Below are positions 10,501 through 22,798 of a stretch of 64,000 nt of DNA, in pieces; positions within the stretch are counted from its first letter, which is position 1; the number at the start of each line of letters is the position of its first letter. This DNA comes from Balanoglossus misakiensis (taxonomy: Eukaryota > Hemichordata), in assembly GCA_040954595.2 (NCBI GenBank), contig CM082576.2, forward strand, positions 17,918,001-17,982,000, read 5' to 3'. Made by a program: the position numbers and the translations under genes. The notes under the pieces are model-generated. The model was given only the letters and a program-made list of their open reading frames with translations, did not search any database and was not told the DNA's origin.

Positions 10501-11897
10501 ATATTTCTCAAACGGTCACAATTTAGCCAAATTCGTTAAAAAAATGAATAAACGACTCTGGAACTGTAGTCTAGGCACGTTGTAGTCTCGCGCCATTGGA
10601 TAATATTTAGAGCGCATTTGCAAAAGAACGCTTTGTCAACCAATCAGTGCTAGCGTCAGATTCAGCTTTCGATTCAGTGAAAGTGTGGGATCAATTTGTT
10701 CTCACACTCCCAGTGTGAAACAGTGTGTGTAGTGAGAGGTAGTCTGTACAGTGTTGTTAGACCATCGTGTAGAATGTGGAGAGACAGTAAAGAGGCCAAG
10801 ACATGGGGCCAAAGTAAAATGATGTTAGATCCCACCAGGACAATATTAAAGAATAATACTTAATTGTTGGATTTCAGTGATTTACTGTGCATTTTATTTT
10901 ATTCTGAGAGCCTGTTAAATACTCAGAATATATTGTGCAAACACCAACTGATATATAATGGCCTGGTTTTTTTGCTGGGGAAATACAGTATTGAATTCAG
11001 TTACAAGTACAGTACATGTATCAGAGATATTTCTGGTAAAAAGCAAAACAATTATCTCGCACTGTCTGCATCTGTGCAAATATGCCAGAGAACTGGTTTT
11101 ACCTTCGGCCTAAAAACATTTAAAAAAATTTCTTCGCTCGCTGCTCCTGGAACTAGGTCAAAACAATCCAATGAACAAGATTGTTCTCTCTGGCCTAATA
11201 TCAATATAACTGTTTGCTGCTCCATTTTATGTAGATGGGAATTTATATGGGGTTTGTAAAGTTTCTTCAAACATTCAGAGTATGCCAGTTCACATAGATG
11301 AAAACATCTAAGTCAACGCACAACATTTAAAGTTGTGCAAAAACTAACCAACACTCGAGCCCAAATTCCCAGAACATCAAACTGTGACAAGTTTTTCTGG
11401 TGATGATATGAAATTAAACAACTGTCTAGTTCCGTGAAAATGGTCATGATAATTGACACTTATTGCATAACTTCAGATGACTATATGAAATTGGAAAAGA
11501 TGGTCATTTCCACAGAATCCGTGATTACTCATTCTGTCTATTTCTAGGATGTTATTGGTCATTACTGCAAATTTCCGCTCATTACTGCTCGTTACAAGTT
11601 TAACAAGCACCCAACAAAACACCCAGAAGTCATTTAGAATGGCACAAAATAACAAGTCCATAAAAACTGAGCATGATTCATTGTCGATGTAGACTGCATA
11701 TAGTACTACTTGATGGATTTTTTGCATTACCTGGCATGTGTACTGCAAAGACAATGCCTGGAGTTATAGAGGGTGTTTGATCACAGAAGCTGTCTTTTGT
11801 GTCACATGCAGTCAAATTACTCCTCATTGTCACCACGACCCTCAGCTCATCATTTATACTTTTCCTGTACGGCATCTGTTTTCTTTTTTCAGATACG
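10501..11897. other. No convincing gene
   Basis: CCAAT-type motifs occur around 10595-10650 and a short GTGTGAAACAGTGTG-like repeat near 10715, which could be promoter material, but no exon is supported. A 131-codon plus frame at 10864-11259 has no ATG at its start and no recognisable domain. Confidence 0.4.
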
Positions 11898-12600
11898 AGA
11901 AACTAGATGCTGGTTTGCAGGATGGAGAACATTGATCCGTATGCCACCTGGCAGATTGAAGTCCGACTACCAATAGTACCATGCAGAAACTAGATGCTGG
12001 TTTGCAGGATGGAGAACATTGATCCGTATGCCACCTGGCAGATTGAAGTCCGACTACCAATAGTACCATGCAGAAACTAGATGCTGGTTTGCAGGATGGA
12101 GAACATTGATCCGTATGCCACCTGGCAGATTCAAGTCCGACTACCAATAGTACCATGCAGAAACTAGATGCTGGTTTGCAGGATGGAGAACATTGATCCG
12201 TATGCCACCTGGCAGATTGAAGTCCTACTACCAATAGTACCATGCAGAAACTAGATGCTGGTTTGCAGGATGGAGAACATTGATCCGTATGCCACCTGGC
12301 AGATTGAAGTCCTACTACCAATAGTACCATGCAGAAACTAGATGCTGGTTTGCAGGATGGAGAACATTGATCTGTGTGCCACCTGGCAGATTGAAGTCCT
12401 ACTACCAATAGTACCATGCAGAAACTAGATGCTGGTTTGCAGGATGGAGAACACTGATCTGTGTGCCAACTGGCAGATTGAAGTCCGACTACCAATAGTA
12501 CCATGCAGAAACTAGATGCTGTGTTGAAAGATGGCGGAGATTGATCTGTATGCCACCATAGCAGAGGAATGCTGCAAGATGATTTGGACCAGAAGTCCAA
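11854..12600 (-). CDS. Hypothetical 29-residue-repeat protein across the minisatellite
   Basis: A 248-codon minus-strand frame opens with ATG at 12600 and runs through all repeat units. Each unit encodes 29 residues beginning WHTDQCSPSCKPASSFCMVL and ending in a hydrophobic LLVVGLQSA stretch, so the product would be Cys-rich with short hydrophobic segments. Of six distinct unit-to-unit substitutions in units 1-7, four are silent in this frame and two change a residue (Gln to Glu, Arg to Ser), a weak hint of constraint. Against it: no recognised family, no splice context, and the frame may be open simply because the unit length is divisible by three. Both other minus frames and all plus frames meet stops. 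Treat as hypothetical. Confidence 0.25.
   Translation of the reverse strand: MDFWSKSSCSIPLLWWHTDQSPPSFNTASSFCMVLLVVGLQSASWHTDQCSPSCKPASSFCMVLLVVGLQSARWHTDQCSPSCKPASSFCMVLLVVGLQSARWHTDQCSPSCKPASSFCMVLLVVGLQSARWHTDQCSPSCKPASSFCMVLLVVGLESARWHTDQCSPSCKPASSFCMVLLVVGLQSARWHTDQCSPSCKPASSFCMVLLVVGLQSARWHTDQCSPSCKPASSFSYLKKENRCRTGKV
11898..12560. repeat. 87-bp minisatellite, seven full units plus a diverged eighth
   Basis: AGAAACTAGATGCTGGTTTG recurs exactly every 87 bases at 11898, 11985, 12072, 12159, 12246, 12333, 12420 and 12507. The first seven units differ at only six kinds of position; the eighth decays after about 15 bases. Because 87 is a multiple of three, any stop-free frame stays open across the array. 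Confidence 0.95.
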
Positions 12601-12929
12601 CTACCATGCAGTCTCCATGATGACTCATCTGTCAACAGAGGTCCGTAGACGCATGGACTCCCAGCTTGCAGTGCTTACGGTAGTTTTGGGGGCATCCCTG
12701 CCATGCATTTTTATATATTTGTGTAAATTTAGTTAATTTTGGTGTACACATCTGTATTTGGACGGTTTATTTATATAGGTATATTAAGTTATTTTGTTAG
12801 TTGTTACTTGTAGTTATAGTTAGTTATAATATAGTATAGTTATAGGGTATTTATGTTTGTTTGTTTGTTTGTGTGTGTGGTGTAAGTGTGTGTGTCATTC
12901 AAAGTGTAGGGTACCTGTTTATTATACCA

Positions 12930-13300
12930 CGGTCACACTGGTAAAAATTTGAAACGTTTCGGAGACACTATTTGCCTTTTGTAAACACAGAGAATTAATC
13001 CTTTGAGTCGCTTGTGTCCACACACACAAAGTTTATGTATAGGCGCTGAGGCTCGGCCCCATAGACAATGAGTTGCAGAGAGGTGTTAATTCTTACATTG
13101 ATTTGTTTCGCAGTATAATCTAATGTGGCTATTGGTCCATATTGGATGGTATTGTGACGTGTTGTTTGCAGTGAGGTTTGATACAGCTCCCAGCAGACAC
13201 CACTTTGTGTGAATTTCTTCATGTCATCGCCAATTTGTCACTTTTGTGGGTTATTTGTTTGGTGTTATGATTTCGCCCCTTTAACTGTCGATCCAGTAGA
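12930..13300 (-). pseudogene. Decayed coding repeat (KFTQS...CWEL family), also at 25600-25900
   Basis: On the minus strand, codons read KKFTQSGVCWELYQTSLQTT then RHNTIQY. The plus strand near 25775-25860 reads EKFTQSEYCWEL, then after a stop a similar HNTIQY. Similarity extends upstream (TVKG/TVAG, HK-DKL). Two distant loci conserved at peptide level suggest a once-coding dispersed sequence. The adjoining 12930-13105 also matches 32395-32560 (GAGACACTA...TTGCCT, GGCCCCATAGACAATG). The frame contains stops. No function assigned. Confidence 0.4.
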
Positions 13301-15689
13301 GACAGTGTCATTAACAATGGATTGCCATGCATAACTTGACGAGGAGAGTCCATGGAAAGTCAGTTTTATTCAAGAACTAGATTAGTTGGGGCCTTGGAAG
13401 ACTACATCATAGAATTTGTAATGATAACCGTTGACCCTTTGATACAAGGTGTCTGTAATGAATTTGGAGTCGCTTTGAGATAAAAATTCAGAAAATGTGG
13501 ACCATGACATAAAATGATTGGAAGTCTTCTTTCACGTTCAAAAAACATGTGCTAATTATAAAACATACGTAAGAGAGTATGTTGAACAACATCTTTGGAA
13601 AACATATAAACAGAGTATACTGCTTTGTATTGCCTTGTTAGCCTTTGTGTAAATTACAGGCTCTTGCTTCTAATACTTGTGTCAAACTTTTTGCTTCACC
13701 CACACCCATAGTAGGTGTATGGTTTGGGTGCTACTTCTACTTTCATACTCCTATGGCCCATGTGTGTCCTGACTTCAATATTGCAGAATCTTGTATTAGA
13801 AATGCAGCTTTATGAGGCATGGAGCCACCGGCCCAGCTGTAGTATTTGCAACCTTGTCCACTTAGCATTGGTTCGTATTTACATATTATAACTGCTGTCT
13901 TGAAATCTAGCAGTATCACTTGAGGGAGGTTAGTAGCATTGTGCTGAGAACACTTGTTCAGTAACTCTTGGAGTCTATATAGTGAATTATTTTGCTCCTA
14001 TAGTGGAATATTTCAGCAGATTTCCAACTCCAACAGACAAAAAGGGTATTAAGTCCATCACTGATTTTACCGAATATGGAAGTGAATGGCTGACGATCTG
14101 TAACAGACATGCTCTATCACACTGCTGACTTCTGCACCAGGGCTTCTGGGATACAGCTATGTCACATATATACCCCTATTCATCGGAGGCAAGTGTCTAG
14201 CATGCCATTTGAGGATGCAGCAATCATGGATCACCACAGGGTCCCACCTTGGAGGACAGTTCAACTTGGCATTCAGCTCACAAGGCAGAAATTATAGCAA
14301 ATGGGTTTCCCATTGGCTGCCCATATGCGATGTCACTTTAATTTTTAGCAGTTGTCAGAATTCCTTCTTCCTCGCCGCCAGTGGCATACTATTTTTTCCA
14401 CATTACGAAACTATCATTTTATAGGTTACCGGTATACATGTACATGTGCGTGTACATATGATATTATCGAGGTGCAGGCAACACCTGTGGGGTATACGTC
14501 CACCTGTGATCACTAAGATACATCTTTCAGCTAGTATACAGCCTCTGATCATAGTGATCATCTTCCTTGTGTCTTTACTAATGAAACACACCATTTACCG
14601 GTGTTGTCATTGATATCTCTGATATTGTCAGCTCTGTCAAGTTGTGGGCAGCTTCATCTTTCTGAGACCTCTGGTCATCTGAACTTGATGACAACTTTTT
14701 GACCTAAATCCGTAAGTTTCAATGGGATCTTATGGATATTGCTCAGGCCAAATCACTCAAGTGTAAAACAATTTCCATCAAAGACGTTACACATTGGGGA
14801 CAGGCCTCAAAATACAGTGAAATGTATGGTGACAATCACCTGACAACCTTCGTGCTTCACTACAAGTCTTGATTTGCATCAGACCATTTTTTCTGCATGT
14901 CTGGCAGTCCAGTGTCGTGGGAATTAACCCCTGCACATGAAACTGAGCTTCATGCAGTTCTGTCTTTTACTATATCACCAGAAAGCACATAGCCTTATCC
15001 ATTCAAGTAGTGTTAGTAGACAAGAACAGCCAATACCACATCAACCGACCAGGCACGAGCTCTGTTTAATTATTCTCTCAAATCCTTTTATTACTCATGT
15101 ACTCACTGGATCCTGTTCCCTCAGCCAATCCATTCGCAATTTGCAATCTACATATGTATTAGTTTTCTTTTCTCTTTACTATTGTCTATGGTTCTTGGTC
15201 TGTGTTGAGATGGTTTTAACAGCTGTGACTTATCTCTATTGGCTGAGGCCCGTCTGGCTGATTGGCATTTTCATGATACACACAATTTGAAATAATGTCA
15301 AGGGAGCCAAGAAAAATACTTTGCCAGGAGGATGGGTCAGGTCAGAACACTCTATTCCGCAAAACTACTTTGAGCTAGACGTTCAACTCATGCTTTCAAC
15401 CCTATGTTATCTTATAGCAGGCTCCCAGATCCACTTGTTTCTCACCATGTGATGAATATTTGTCCAGCCATGAATCATTGCTCATCAGGAATTATGAATA
15501 GTCAGGCCATTATAGCAAGAGTGCATTGAAGAGTGCATTGTACTTCACCAAGGCATATACTGGAGATCATGCCAGCTGAGGTGGATGGTATATATCTCAC
15601 CAGGAGACCAATTTGCTTTATGCAGTTTGTTAAGCTCAGATCTTTGTTCTTCTTAATCACAAAGCCCTCCTAAGTTGGGACTACTGGAT
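13301..15689. other. No recognisable gene
   Basis: Short open frames on both strands near 14109-14600 and 14937-15290 have no identifiable domain. The composition resembles decayed transposon coding sequence continuous with the retrotransposon remnant that follows, but no motif could be read with confidence. Confidence 0.4.
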
Positions 15690-16260
15690 GCAGGCTATTA
15701 CTAAGTATGATACTGATGTCCACATCTACATGCAGTGTTTGTGTGGTGAGTACCTTAATTTGTACAGTACAGCAGTGGATCTTGGAGCACCTATGAGGAA
15801 CATAAGCTCAATACCCTTTCACATGTTCTGCCTGTGACGTATCCTGGATGTGAAATATCAAGACAAAGTTAATAACACCACTGTCCTGAAGAGAGTTGGA
15901 ATTTCTAGCATGTACCTGGTACAGTCTGCTGAAGCAGAGACACAATACACTGGCTTGGCAATGTGCTCATAGATGATGGGTGGATCCTAAAAGACCTCCT
16001 GTACTGCGCAAACTGACACTTAATGGCAAACAGACCTGACATTACACCACAGGGATGTTTGCAAAAGAGACACGAAGTCCCTGGACATCAACACAAACTC
16101 TTGGGAGTCTAAAAATTAGCCTCAGACCGAATGACCTGAAGACAAGTCTTGAAGTGGTTGGCAACGGCTCTCCAACTTTGAAGAGACACTCGCCAAAACG
16201 TGCGGAGTCAAGAGACAGAGAAGGAAGTTATCAAGCCAGGCAAACAGCTCCTCCTATTTA
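15690..16260 (+). pseudogene. Degenerate C-terminal part of a non-LTR retrotransposon ORF2
   Basis: Piecing frames together, the plus strand reads SWSTYEEHKLNTFHM, then RILDVKYQDKVNNTTVLKRV and GISSM, a hydrophobic link resembling the RRLRW-GHV-RM-D segment, then VCKRDTKSLDINTNSWES. This order is that of the region after the reverse-transcriptase core in many invertebrate non-LTR elements. Stops and frameshifts break every block, so it is dead. The RT catalytic motif is not visible. A short frame at 16055-16261 is the last piece of it. Confidence 0.6.
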
Positions 16261-17036
16261 AAGTATCAGAGAGACAGTCATTCTCACATTGGATTGACTA
16301 GTCACACCTGAGGCTGTTCCAGACCTAGACCAGCATCCCAGCATGAAGATCCAATTGATCTCTCAAGACTGAAGGATGCCAACTGAACGCACCTCATCCG
16401 TACTGCCTCCACATTGTAGTACTGTTTCATCTAGTGGAACACACACTGAAGGGAATGTATTGAGCACTTCACCAGCTGTCCCATACATCTTCATTATGAA
16501 GATGATTTCTTTACTTCTGTCTCACTTTAGAGAGGGGAAATTTACACAAAGGCTATTATTAGGGACAACTGAAGTATACTGTTTTTAGGATAAAACTTTT
16601 CCATGAATGTGAGTGATGGTTTTCAAAAGTCACACATCCTATGAATGAAGGCGTTATAACCCACCTCATCTGACTTTGAAACAGACACAAAAGAAATGTT
16701 TACAACAACATCAAGAATAATATGTACAGACATGTACATGTATCAGACCCACCAATAAGTATTTACGCACCCACGTTCTGCAGTGAAAACATTTCAGAAA
16801 CATGAAATAACACACCTTGCAGACAGTTTTTAGCAAAAATTCAAATATATTTCATAAATTCACGAGAAATAACAGTCATACAACAAAAATCTTTCATCTG
16901 CGATTAAATTTGAGCGAGAAATATCGACGTAAAAATAGATGTGCGACGGAGTCAGCGAAACATTCCATTCTCTATGGGAACAACAATGCAAAGAACGTCA
17001 TGAATATTCATGAGGTGAAATCGAACGAACCAAATG

Positions 17037-17832
17037 TCAATAATGGGTATGTCCACCCCTTCGCCTAATGACCTCTCGCTGGTGCTTCGGCATAGTATCG
17101 ACGAGTTTCCGACACATATTTTGCAGGAATTGTTCCCAAGATGTTACTATGCGATTAAATAGGTCGTTGATGCTGTGTATTGGACGGGAATGAACGTCCA
17201 AGTCGATTAACTCCCACAGGTTCGCGATGGGGCTCAAATCAGGAGACTAGGCTGGTCACTCCAACGTTGTAAAATTGTCGAACGGATAGCCGTAATCCTG
17301 GGGATTTTGCAGAAATGATTTCACATCCAAGGCAGTATGTTCGGGGGGACTAATCTTGTTGGAACACAAAATCACAAACAACCTGGGACCACTGAACAGG
17401 TGTCCAGTTGACGTAACGCGGGGCAAAACGTAGTCACGCTGCATTGTGCCGGGGTTGTAATTTCGGCTTTTTCTTGGCCACACATCCATGGAGTCTGACT
17501 CTTCTATACAATCGAGATTTGATTGTGCTCATACTCAAAAGTTTCCCGGTATCCTCATGAAATTTAGCGCGGAGGTCACGGGCCGTCTTGAATCTGTCCG
17601 TCAGACTTGATCTAATCAACATTCAGTCTTCCCGTTCAGTTGTTCGCCTTGGCCGTCCAGATCGGTGTAAATTGTCCGTGCTACCATTTCGAACAAGTTT
17701 CCGAATATTGTACCTGACGCTGCCTTCGGTGATTCCAAACTTCCTTGCAATTTCTCGGTTTCTCAAACCTTGCCTATGCAGTGACTCAATTTGACCTTTC
17801 ACAAATTCAGGAAGTTCGCGAACTTTAAGCAT
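17037..17832 (-). pseudogene. Tc1-like transposase, inactivated
   Basis: The frame starts with ATG at 17832. Residues 1-69 form the bipartite helix-turn-helix domain (VRELPEFVKGQIESLHRQGL, NREIARKFGITEGSVRY, GRPRRTTERED). A single in-frame stop follows, then about 60 residues in the same frame (FKTARDLRAKFHEDTG, STIKSRLYRR, GCVAKKKP). A frameshift leads to a YVNWTPVQWSQVV block, after which roughly 60-70 residues of the catalytic core, including the first metal-binding Asp region, are missing. Remnants FQQD, SPIANLWELIDLDV and the C-terminal RRRGGHTHY remain; NLWE/GGHT-Y is diagnostic of the Tc1 group. Stop, frameshifts and core deletion make it non-functional. Confidence 0.9.
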
Positions 17833-18148
17833 GATTTCACTTATTCAATGTTTACAAACAAAAATTATGCAGCAACCTCCGACGACCTCGATCAGAATAT
17901 TCATAAGCAAATCTGGCAGATTTTCCCGCTCCAAAATTTAATCAGAATTATATTTAAAAGGTCCGATTGGTGGAGATTAAAATATGAATAGAGGGAAATT
18001 AGCCGCGGACACAATGGCTCGAAAAGTTAATGAAAATGAGTATACCGCCATTGCAATAATCATAGGAAATTTCACTGGCCGAAAAACACGCCGCGTATGC
18101 AGTCATATTCGGCGCGGCAACACATCTGTGTTGACTAAAATGGGTTAA

Positions 18149-18887
18149 GGTGGCATTGCATATCATGAAAACTTGTGATTTTTGCCAAATTTTACTTTTT
18201 TATATAAATCGGTAGGCCTAATACTGACCCACATCCTGACTAATACGTCTTGGCGGAAATGGTGCATAATCACCCCAAAATAGCACTTTTCTGAATGAGT
18301 TCACAGCTTAACAAATAGGTGTCAACAATGCAAATGGCCATTTTCTCAGTTTGCATTTTCGCTGCTCTTGACAACTTCAGACGAAAATAGCTTCGCTCTG
18401 CGTTGGCCGAATTTGCTCAAATTTTAACTGGGGATTGTGTATGACCCATCCAACAAAACGGTATTTTTGTTAGTCGATAAAGTGTCCCTGGCGGGAATAA
18501 ACTCTGATTCAATTAAACTCACCGTGAATTTGATCAAATTTTACTAAAAATCTAACTTTCAAACGCTGTTACTCCTCAATGGAAGCAGATAACGCAAAAC
18601 AAAATTACCGTTTTTTTCACGTGTACTCTAGTTTCGAATGACATATTAAGATGCATGATGCATGGTCAACTTTTTTACCTAATTTAAATTTAATGACATA
18701 ATATCAAAAAATGTTTTTTTTTTCACCCAAAATCGCCACCATTTCCGGGGATCAATAATATTTGCAACTCAAACAAAAGTTCAAAAACTCAGCTTCCAGA
18801 ATATATATGGTTTATGGGGGTTTTAACGTAGTCTTTGATGAGAAATAGGCCTCTGAAAAAGTCTCGACGGTTTCATGCAATGCCACC
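18149..18887. mobile_element. Nested 739-bp TTAA-type non-autonomous transposon
   Basis: TTAA at 18145-18148 and 18888-18891 flank a segment with perfect 13-bp inverted ends (GGTGGCATTGCAT). Removing it and one TTAA rejoins the Tc1-like element cleanly. No coding content. Different ends from the element at 2559-3729, so a second TTAA family. Confidence 0.88.
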
Positions 18888-19005
18888 TTAAACCTTCCGT
18901 AGGTTATTTATTTTCGGAAATAAGTTACAGTCGATCGATTTTGTGAATAATTTTTTATAGCAAACGTTCATGGTCAAGGTGCGTAAATACTTATTGGCGG
19001 GTCTG

Positions 19006-20520
19006 TATATATAAAGCCTCTCTAAAGCCAGTGAATGAGACCTGGTATACTTAACAAATGAAAAATAACAGCATCTGGCAGTCATGCACACATGTTCACT
19101 TTTGTCATATAATGTAAAGCCAAACATAATTTCGCAAACAATTTTGCACTAGAGATTGTAGCATCCTGCAATGTGTTGCAAGTAAATTCGCTGAAAATAT
19201 AATGTAATAGCTAGACACTCATAAAATGAAATCGTACGCTTTGTATGGAATGTTACGTTTGTCACAGACTACATGCATCGTCATGGTGACTGAAATTTAA
19301 CAGCCCATGCATCCATTTTTGCTGTTTATTAAAAAAAAAATTGTGCATTTATCAGAGATTGCGTTTACGCAAAAATTATGTATTTTTGACGCCAAAATAC
19401 TCATTTGACGTGAAAATCTTAATAAGTGCATCAATATTGACACATAGGAATGGCCTCTCTATTTGCACAATGGTCAACATTAAACCATACGCATACGGCT
19501 CACTACCCCTGGGATCAAAATAATCACTTGCGTGCCCGACCTTTTGTACTCAAAATGTAGCTAATTTTGTTTGATGAATTTTGAATTAGACATGTGTACG
19601 ACGCAGGCTAAGTAAAAGGAGTTTGACACATTTTTTTATGAATGCATCAAAAATACGCACTCAAAAAAAATGTTATCGCGACCTCTGTTTATTATCAAAT
19701 ACATTCAAATCTACATATTAGTGGTGTTACATATCTTCAACCTCGATTAAAAATATTTGTAAAAGTACAAAGGCAAATATGGAGCATAATGATAATCACC
19801 AAAATTCAGCTAGACAGATAAAAATACAAATTGTTATTTCATCAGGTAAAATTCCTCAAATTTACAAGCAAATTGGTATATTATCAGTGTTTCAGCCAGC
19901 TTTTGAAAGCACACAGTACTAGAAATATCTCATGATTCATTCTGATTTGTACCAACAGATAATCCTCAGTCAAACCAGGCATAGTTCACATGTGAACAGA
20001 GAATTGTAGATCACTAATACCAAGTTCGAGATCGTACTTTTAAGGCAAATCTTACTGTGAATAACCATTTCAAATTATTTTTAAAATTATGCATTATTGA
20101 TAGAGGAGATACTAATTTTATAAAGTAATCAAGCAATTGCATAGCCAGCTATACAAAGAAGTTTGAAGTAAAACAGGGACACTTGAAATACCTGTTTTAT
20201 CAAACAAAAAATTATTTTTCTATGAACAGAACAAAGGAAATTTACATGTTAACTTTCAACAGAGACTGGCCACCTCAGTTAGTCATTGCTTGTTTCCCCT
20301 TAAGTGTGACATTTGCAGTACATGAATATCTAGACTATGGCTTCTAATTTTGATTTTGAAATTTTCACTCTTATTGCTTAACATACTTTTCCTAGATAAA
20401 AATAAATATATTTATATGTACTTCATATCATTGTTAGCATGTAAAAAAGAAAAAGTTATTAAATTGGCAACGTTCAATGATACAAATCATGGAGAATTGT
20501 GGGTAAAATATTGTACTGTG
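19006..20520. other. No recognisable gene
   Basis: AT-rich unique-looking sequence. Short open frames (for example 19341-19523) have no supporting motif or splice context. Confidence 0.5.
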
Positions 20521-20673
20521 AAGCATGGGAACATTGTGACCCGCAGCAGGTTATAAAGGGGGACAAATCATATTTTCGGGGGACAATATATCAGGACAGG
20601 GTTCTCCCTGGGAATAATCATAGATTCAGGGCTAATTTCCATAAAATTTACATAATCATAGCTTCTTTTGGAC
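20521..20673. repeat. Outer inverted-repeat arm, left
   Basis: About 153 bp starting AAGCATGGGAACATTGTGAC pairs with 25002-25154 in the opposite orientation at high identity, with equal lengths. Confidence 0.85.
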
Positions 20674-21565
20674 ATCACTAAGGCCCCTCAACATCGATAT
20701 AAAATATTTAATATTATAGCTTTATCAAGTGAATTTTGTGACGTCATAGCTGTCAATTATTACAGATAATGTATCGTGTTATGACGTGGACGCGCGACGC
20801 ACTCAAGAACCAGCCAGACGTGGACAATTTCTGAATGAATAACAGAGGTTTTCAAACAATGCGAACATATTAAGGGCTAAAAAAGAAATGCAAACATACA
20901 CAGAATAAATACAATGTACTGCGATATTTATTAATTTTAAATCTGACCTTGACTAGCGATTTGTTTATTTTTATCTTCCTAATGCGGCTCTACATGTCAT
21001 CTGCTCTTGAATCACGCGCAGTTTTAAACATGGCTCGGTCCCACACGTAAAGCAAAACTCTCAATGATACTGGATTTGACATTCGTTCACCATACATACC
21101 GTGTACCATGTACCAAGCAGTCATGTCAGCGAAGTTATACGTAAAAAGTTATGCCGCAATTGTCACTGTTATGTTGTCTATGCGGTATGGAGGGTCGATC
21201 GAGGGCGAGTTTGTTTATGTAATGCAACTTTTCGAGCGCTCGTATACGTGAACTTTCCTGAGAACGCCAATGAATGCAAATATTGCCTGAGTCCTCACCA
21301 ACATTTCACAAAAATCAAAACTTTTTCTAATATATTTCAGCAGAACCCTTAAATGAATTTTCGCATGCGTTAATAAACCTTCATTATTTATTTCCTGATG
21401 TTTGAATATGATACTAGAAATGTACGGTACATGGATTGACTGCAATCAGCTGATCTTATGTTTACGCCATTCCTCTGTTTTCGATATCTGTGACTGAGTC
21501 TGAGTTTTTCTGTGATTTTTTTTTTTTTGGGGGGGGGGGGAAAGATCAACATTCAGGATTAGATT

Positions 21566-21900
21566 AAAGGTACATGAGCTGCAACTGGATAAAAATTTTA
21601 AGTTTTAAATAATCCCATATATCCTTTGAATTATGTCTATTAAATGATATTTCTTAATAGTATATCAAGATCACTTATTTATGACAAAATGGCCAAAAGT
21701 TAAAGAAAAACGAAAATTCCTGCAATATTGCAATAAAAAATGAAAATGTAATGTCCCAGCGGAGTACATTTACTTCCATAATTGTAGTGGATGAGATCAT
21801 GCTTTGTTTATGAAATTTTATAGTGGGAAATGCAACGTTTTCCTTGTTTCTAGCATTTTTTCACGGTGGCGGCCATATTCATTTGCAGTTTACTGGTCCT
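21566..21900 (+). repeat. Dispersed repeat (GAGCTGCAACT family), uninterrupted copy
   Basis: Starts TTAAAGGTACATGAGCTGCA and ends near GGCGGCCATATTCATTTGCA. It matches, in reverse, 5204-5410 plus 3734-3925, and lacks the 1.28-kb insertion seen there. It sits inside the left arm of the foldback structure. A TTAA at its start hints at a TTAA-targeting family. Confidence 0.75.
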
Positions 21901-22741
21901 GGGCCGCTGTTAATTTTATAAGCCTGTGCAGACGCGCAGACACATGGCATGACCTCCAACAAAAGTTGCTTCATCTTTTGTCATGTTTAGCTGAGTTGTT
22001 ACAATGCGCGCCCGCGCTCAGAGTGTTGCTTGTGTTACAAGGCTATTGATGCTACTTATAGGACGCCTGTCTAAAGAAAATTTGTGCACTGAATGAAATG
22101 GCAGCGCACTGCTCTTGACAGCGTGCACAGCTGCGTTGCTTCTAGGGTGATTCAAGCCGTGGACGGTGTGAAATCACTCAGTTGTGTTCACTAAATTATC
22201 AAAAATTGAAAGGGAGTAGTAAGTTACAGTGAAAGCAAAGGTGGATGCAGAGCAAAAGTATGGGAGGTGACAATCTGTCATATTGTTGTTCACTCAGTAA
22301 GAATGTGTCACAGTGACCCATGAAGATTTATTTTGTTGTGACAATCCAATATTTATTGCATCAAATGTCGCAAGGCCGCACGCAAGCTGAAACACTGTAT
22401 ATTGTTTTATTTCTGTAATTTGTGATTTTAGATAGTATTAGTGTTTAAAACACAGAGAGAGCACCTATTTAGGATTCTTAGCCACCCATTTGTTTTTCCA
22501 ACTGATTATCTGAAATTTTACAAAGCAAAGCGGATAGTTCTGATAGACAGACAAAAACTACTTGTATGATAAAATTATACTGTTACCAAGTGAAGGAATG
22601 TCTTGCTTGTGTCTAGAAATCACAAATTATCACAGTCTACTGGTTAGGACCTTGCAGGCCTACAGATATTCGGATGACTGCTTTCAGGACAGTTACACTT
22701 GAACATTGCAGCCTTCTACTGCAATTGCACCTTAATCTTTA

Positions 22742-22798
22742 ACCCCAATCTAACCACTAACATTAACCTCTAACCTCTAACCACTAACCTAAATAGCA
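22742..22798 (-). repeat. Degenerate CTAACC-type repeat
   Basis: Runs such as CTAACCACTAACATTAACCT and CTAACCTCTAACCACTAACC resemble diverged telomeric CCCTAA-like repeats. They lie in the unpaired core of the foldback element. Confidence 0.55.

Larger units (their letters stand above)
16744..19005 (-). mobile_element. Tc1/mariner-type transposon with 28-bp inverted ends
   Basis: The first 28 bases (CAGACCCACCAATAAGTATT...) and the reverse complement of 18978-19005 differ by one base. Flanks read TAT outside both ends, compatible with a TA target. It encodes a broken Tc1-like transposase on the minus strand and is interrupted by a TTAA-type insertion at 18149-18887. Without that insertion the element would be about 1.5 kb, near the usual size for the group. 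Confidence 0.85.

Noticed and set aside
11898-12560. CRISPR-like or immune repeat array
   Set aside because: The 87-bp units are directly adjacent with no unique spacers, and the genome is eukaryotic.
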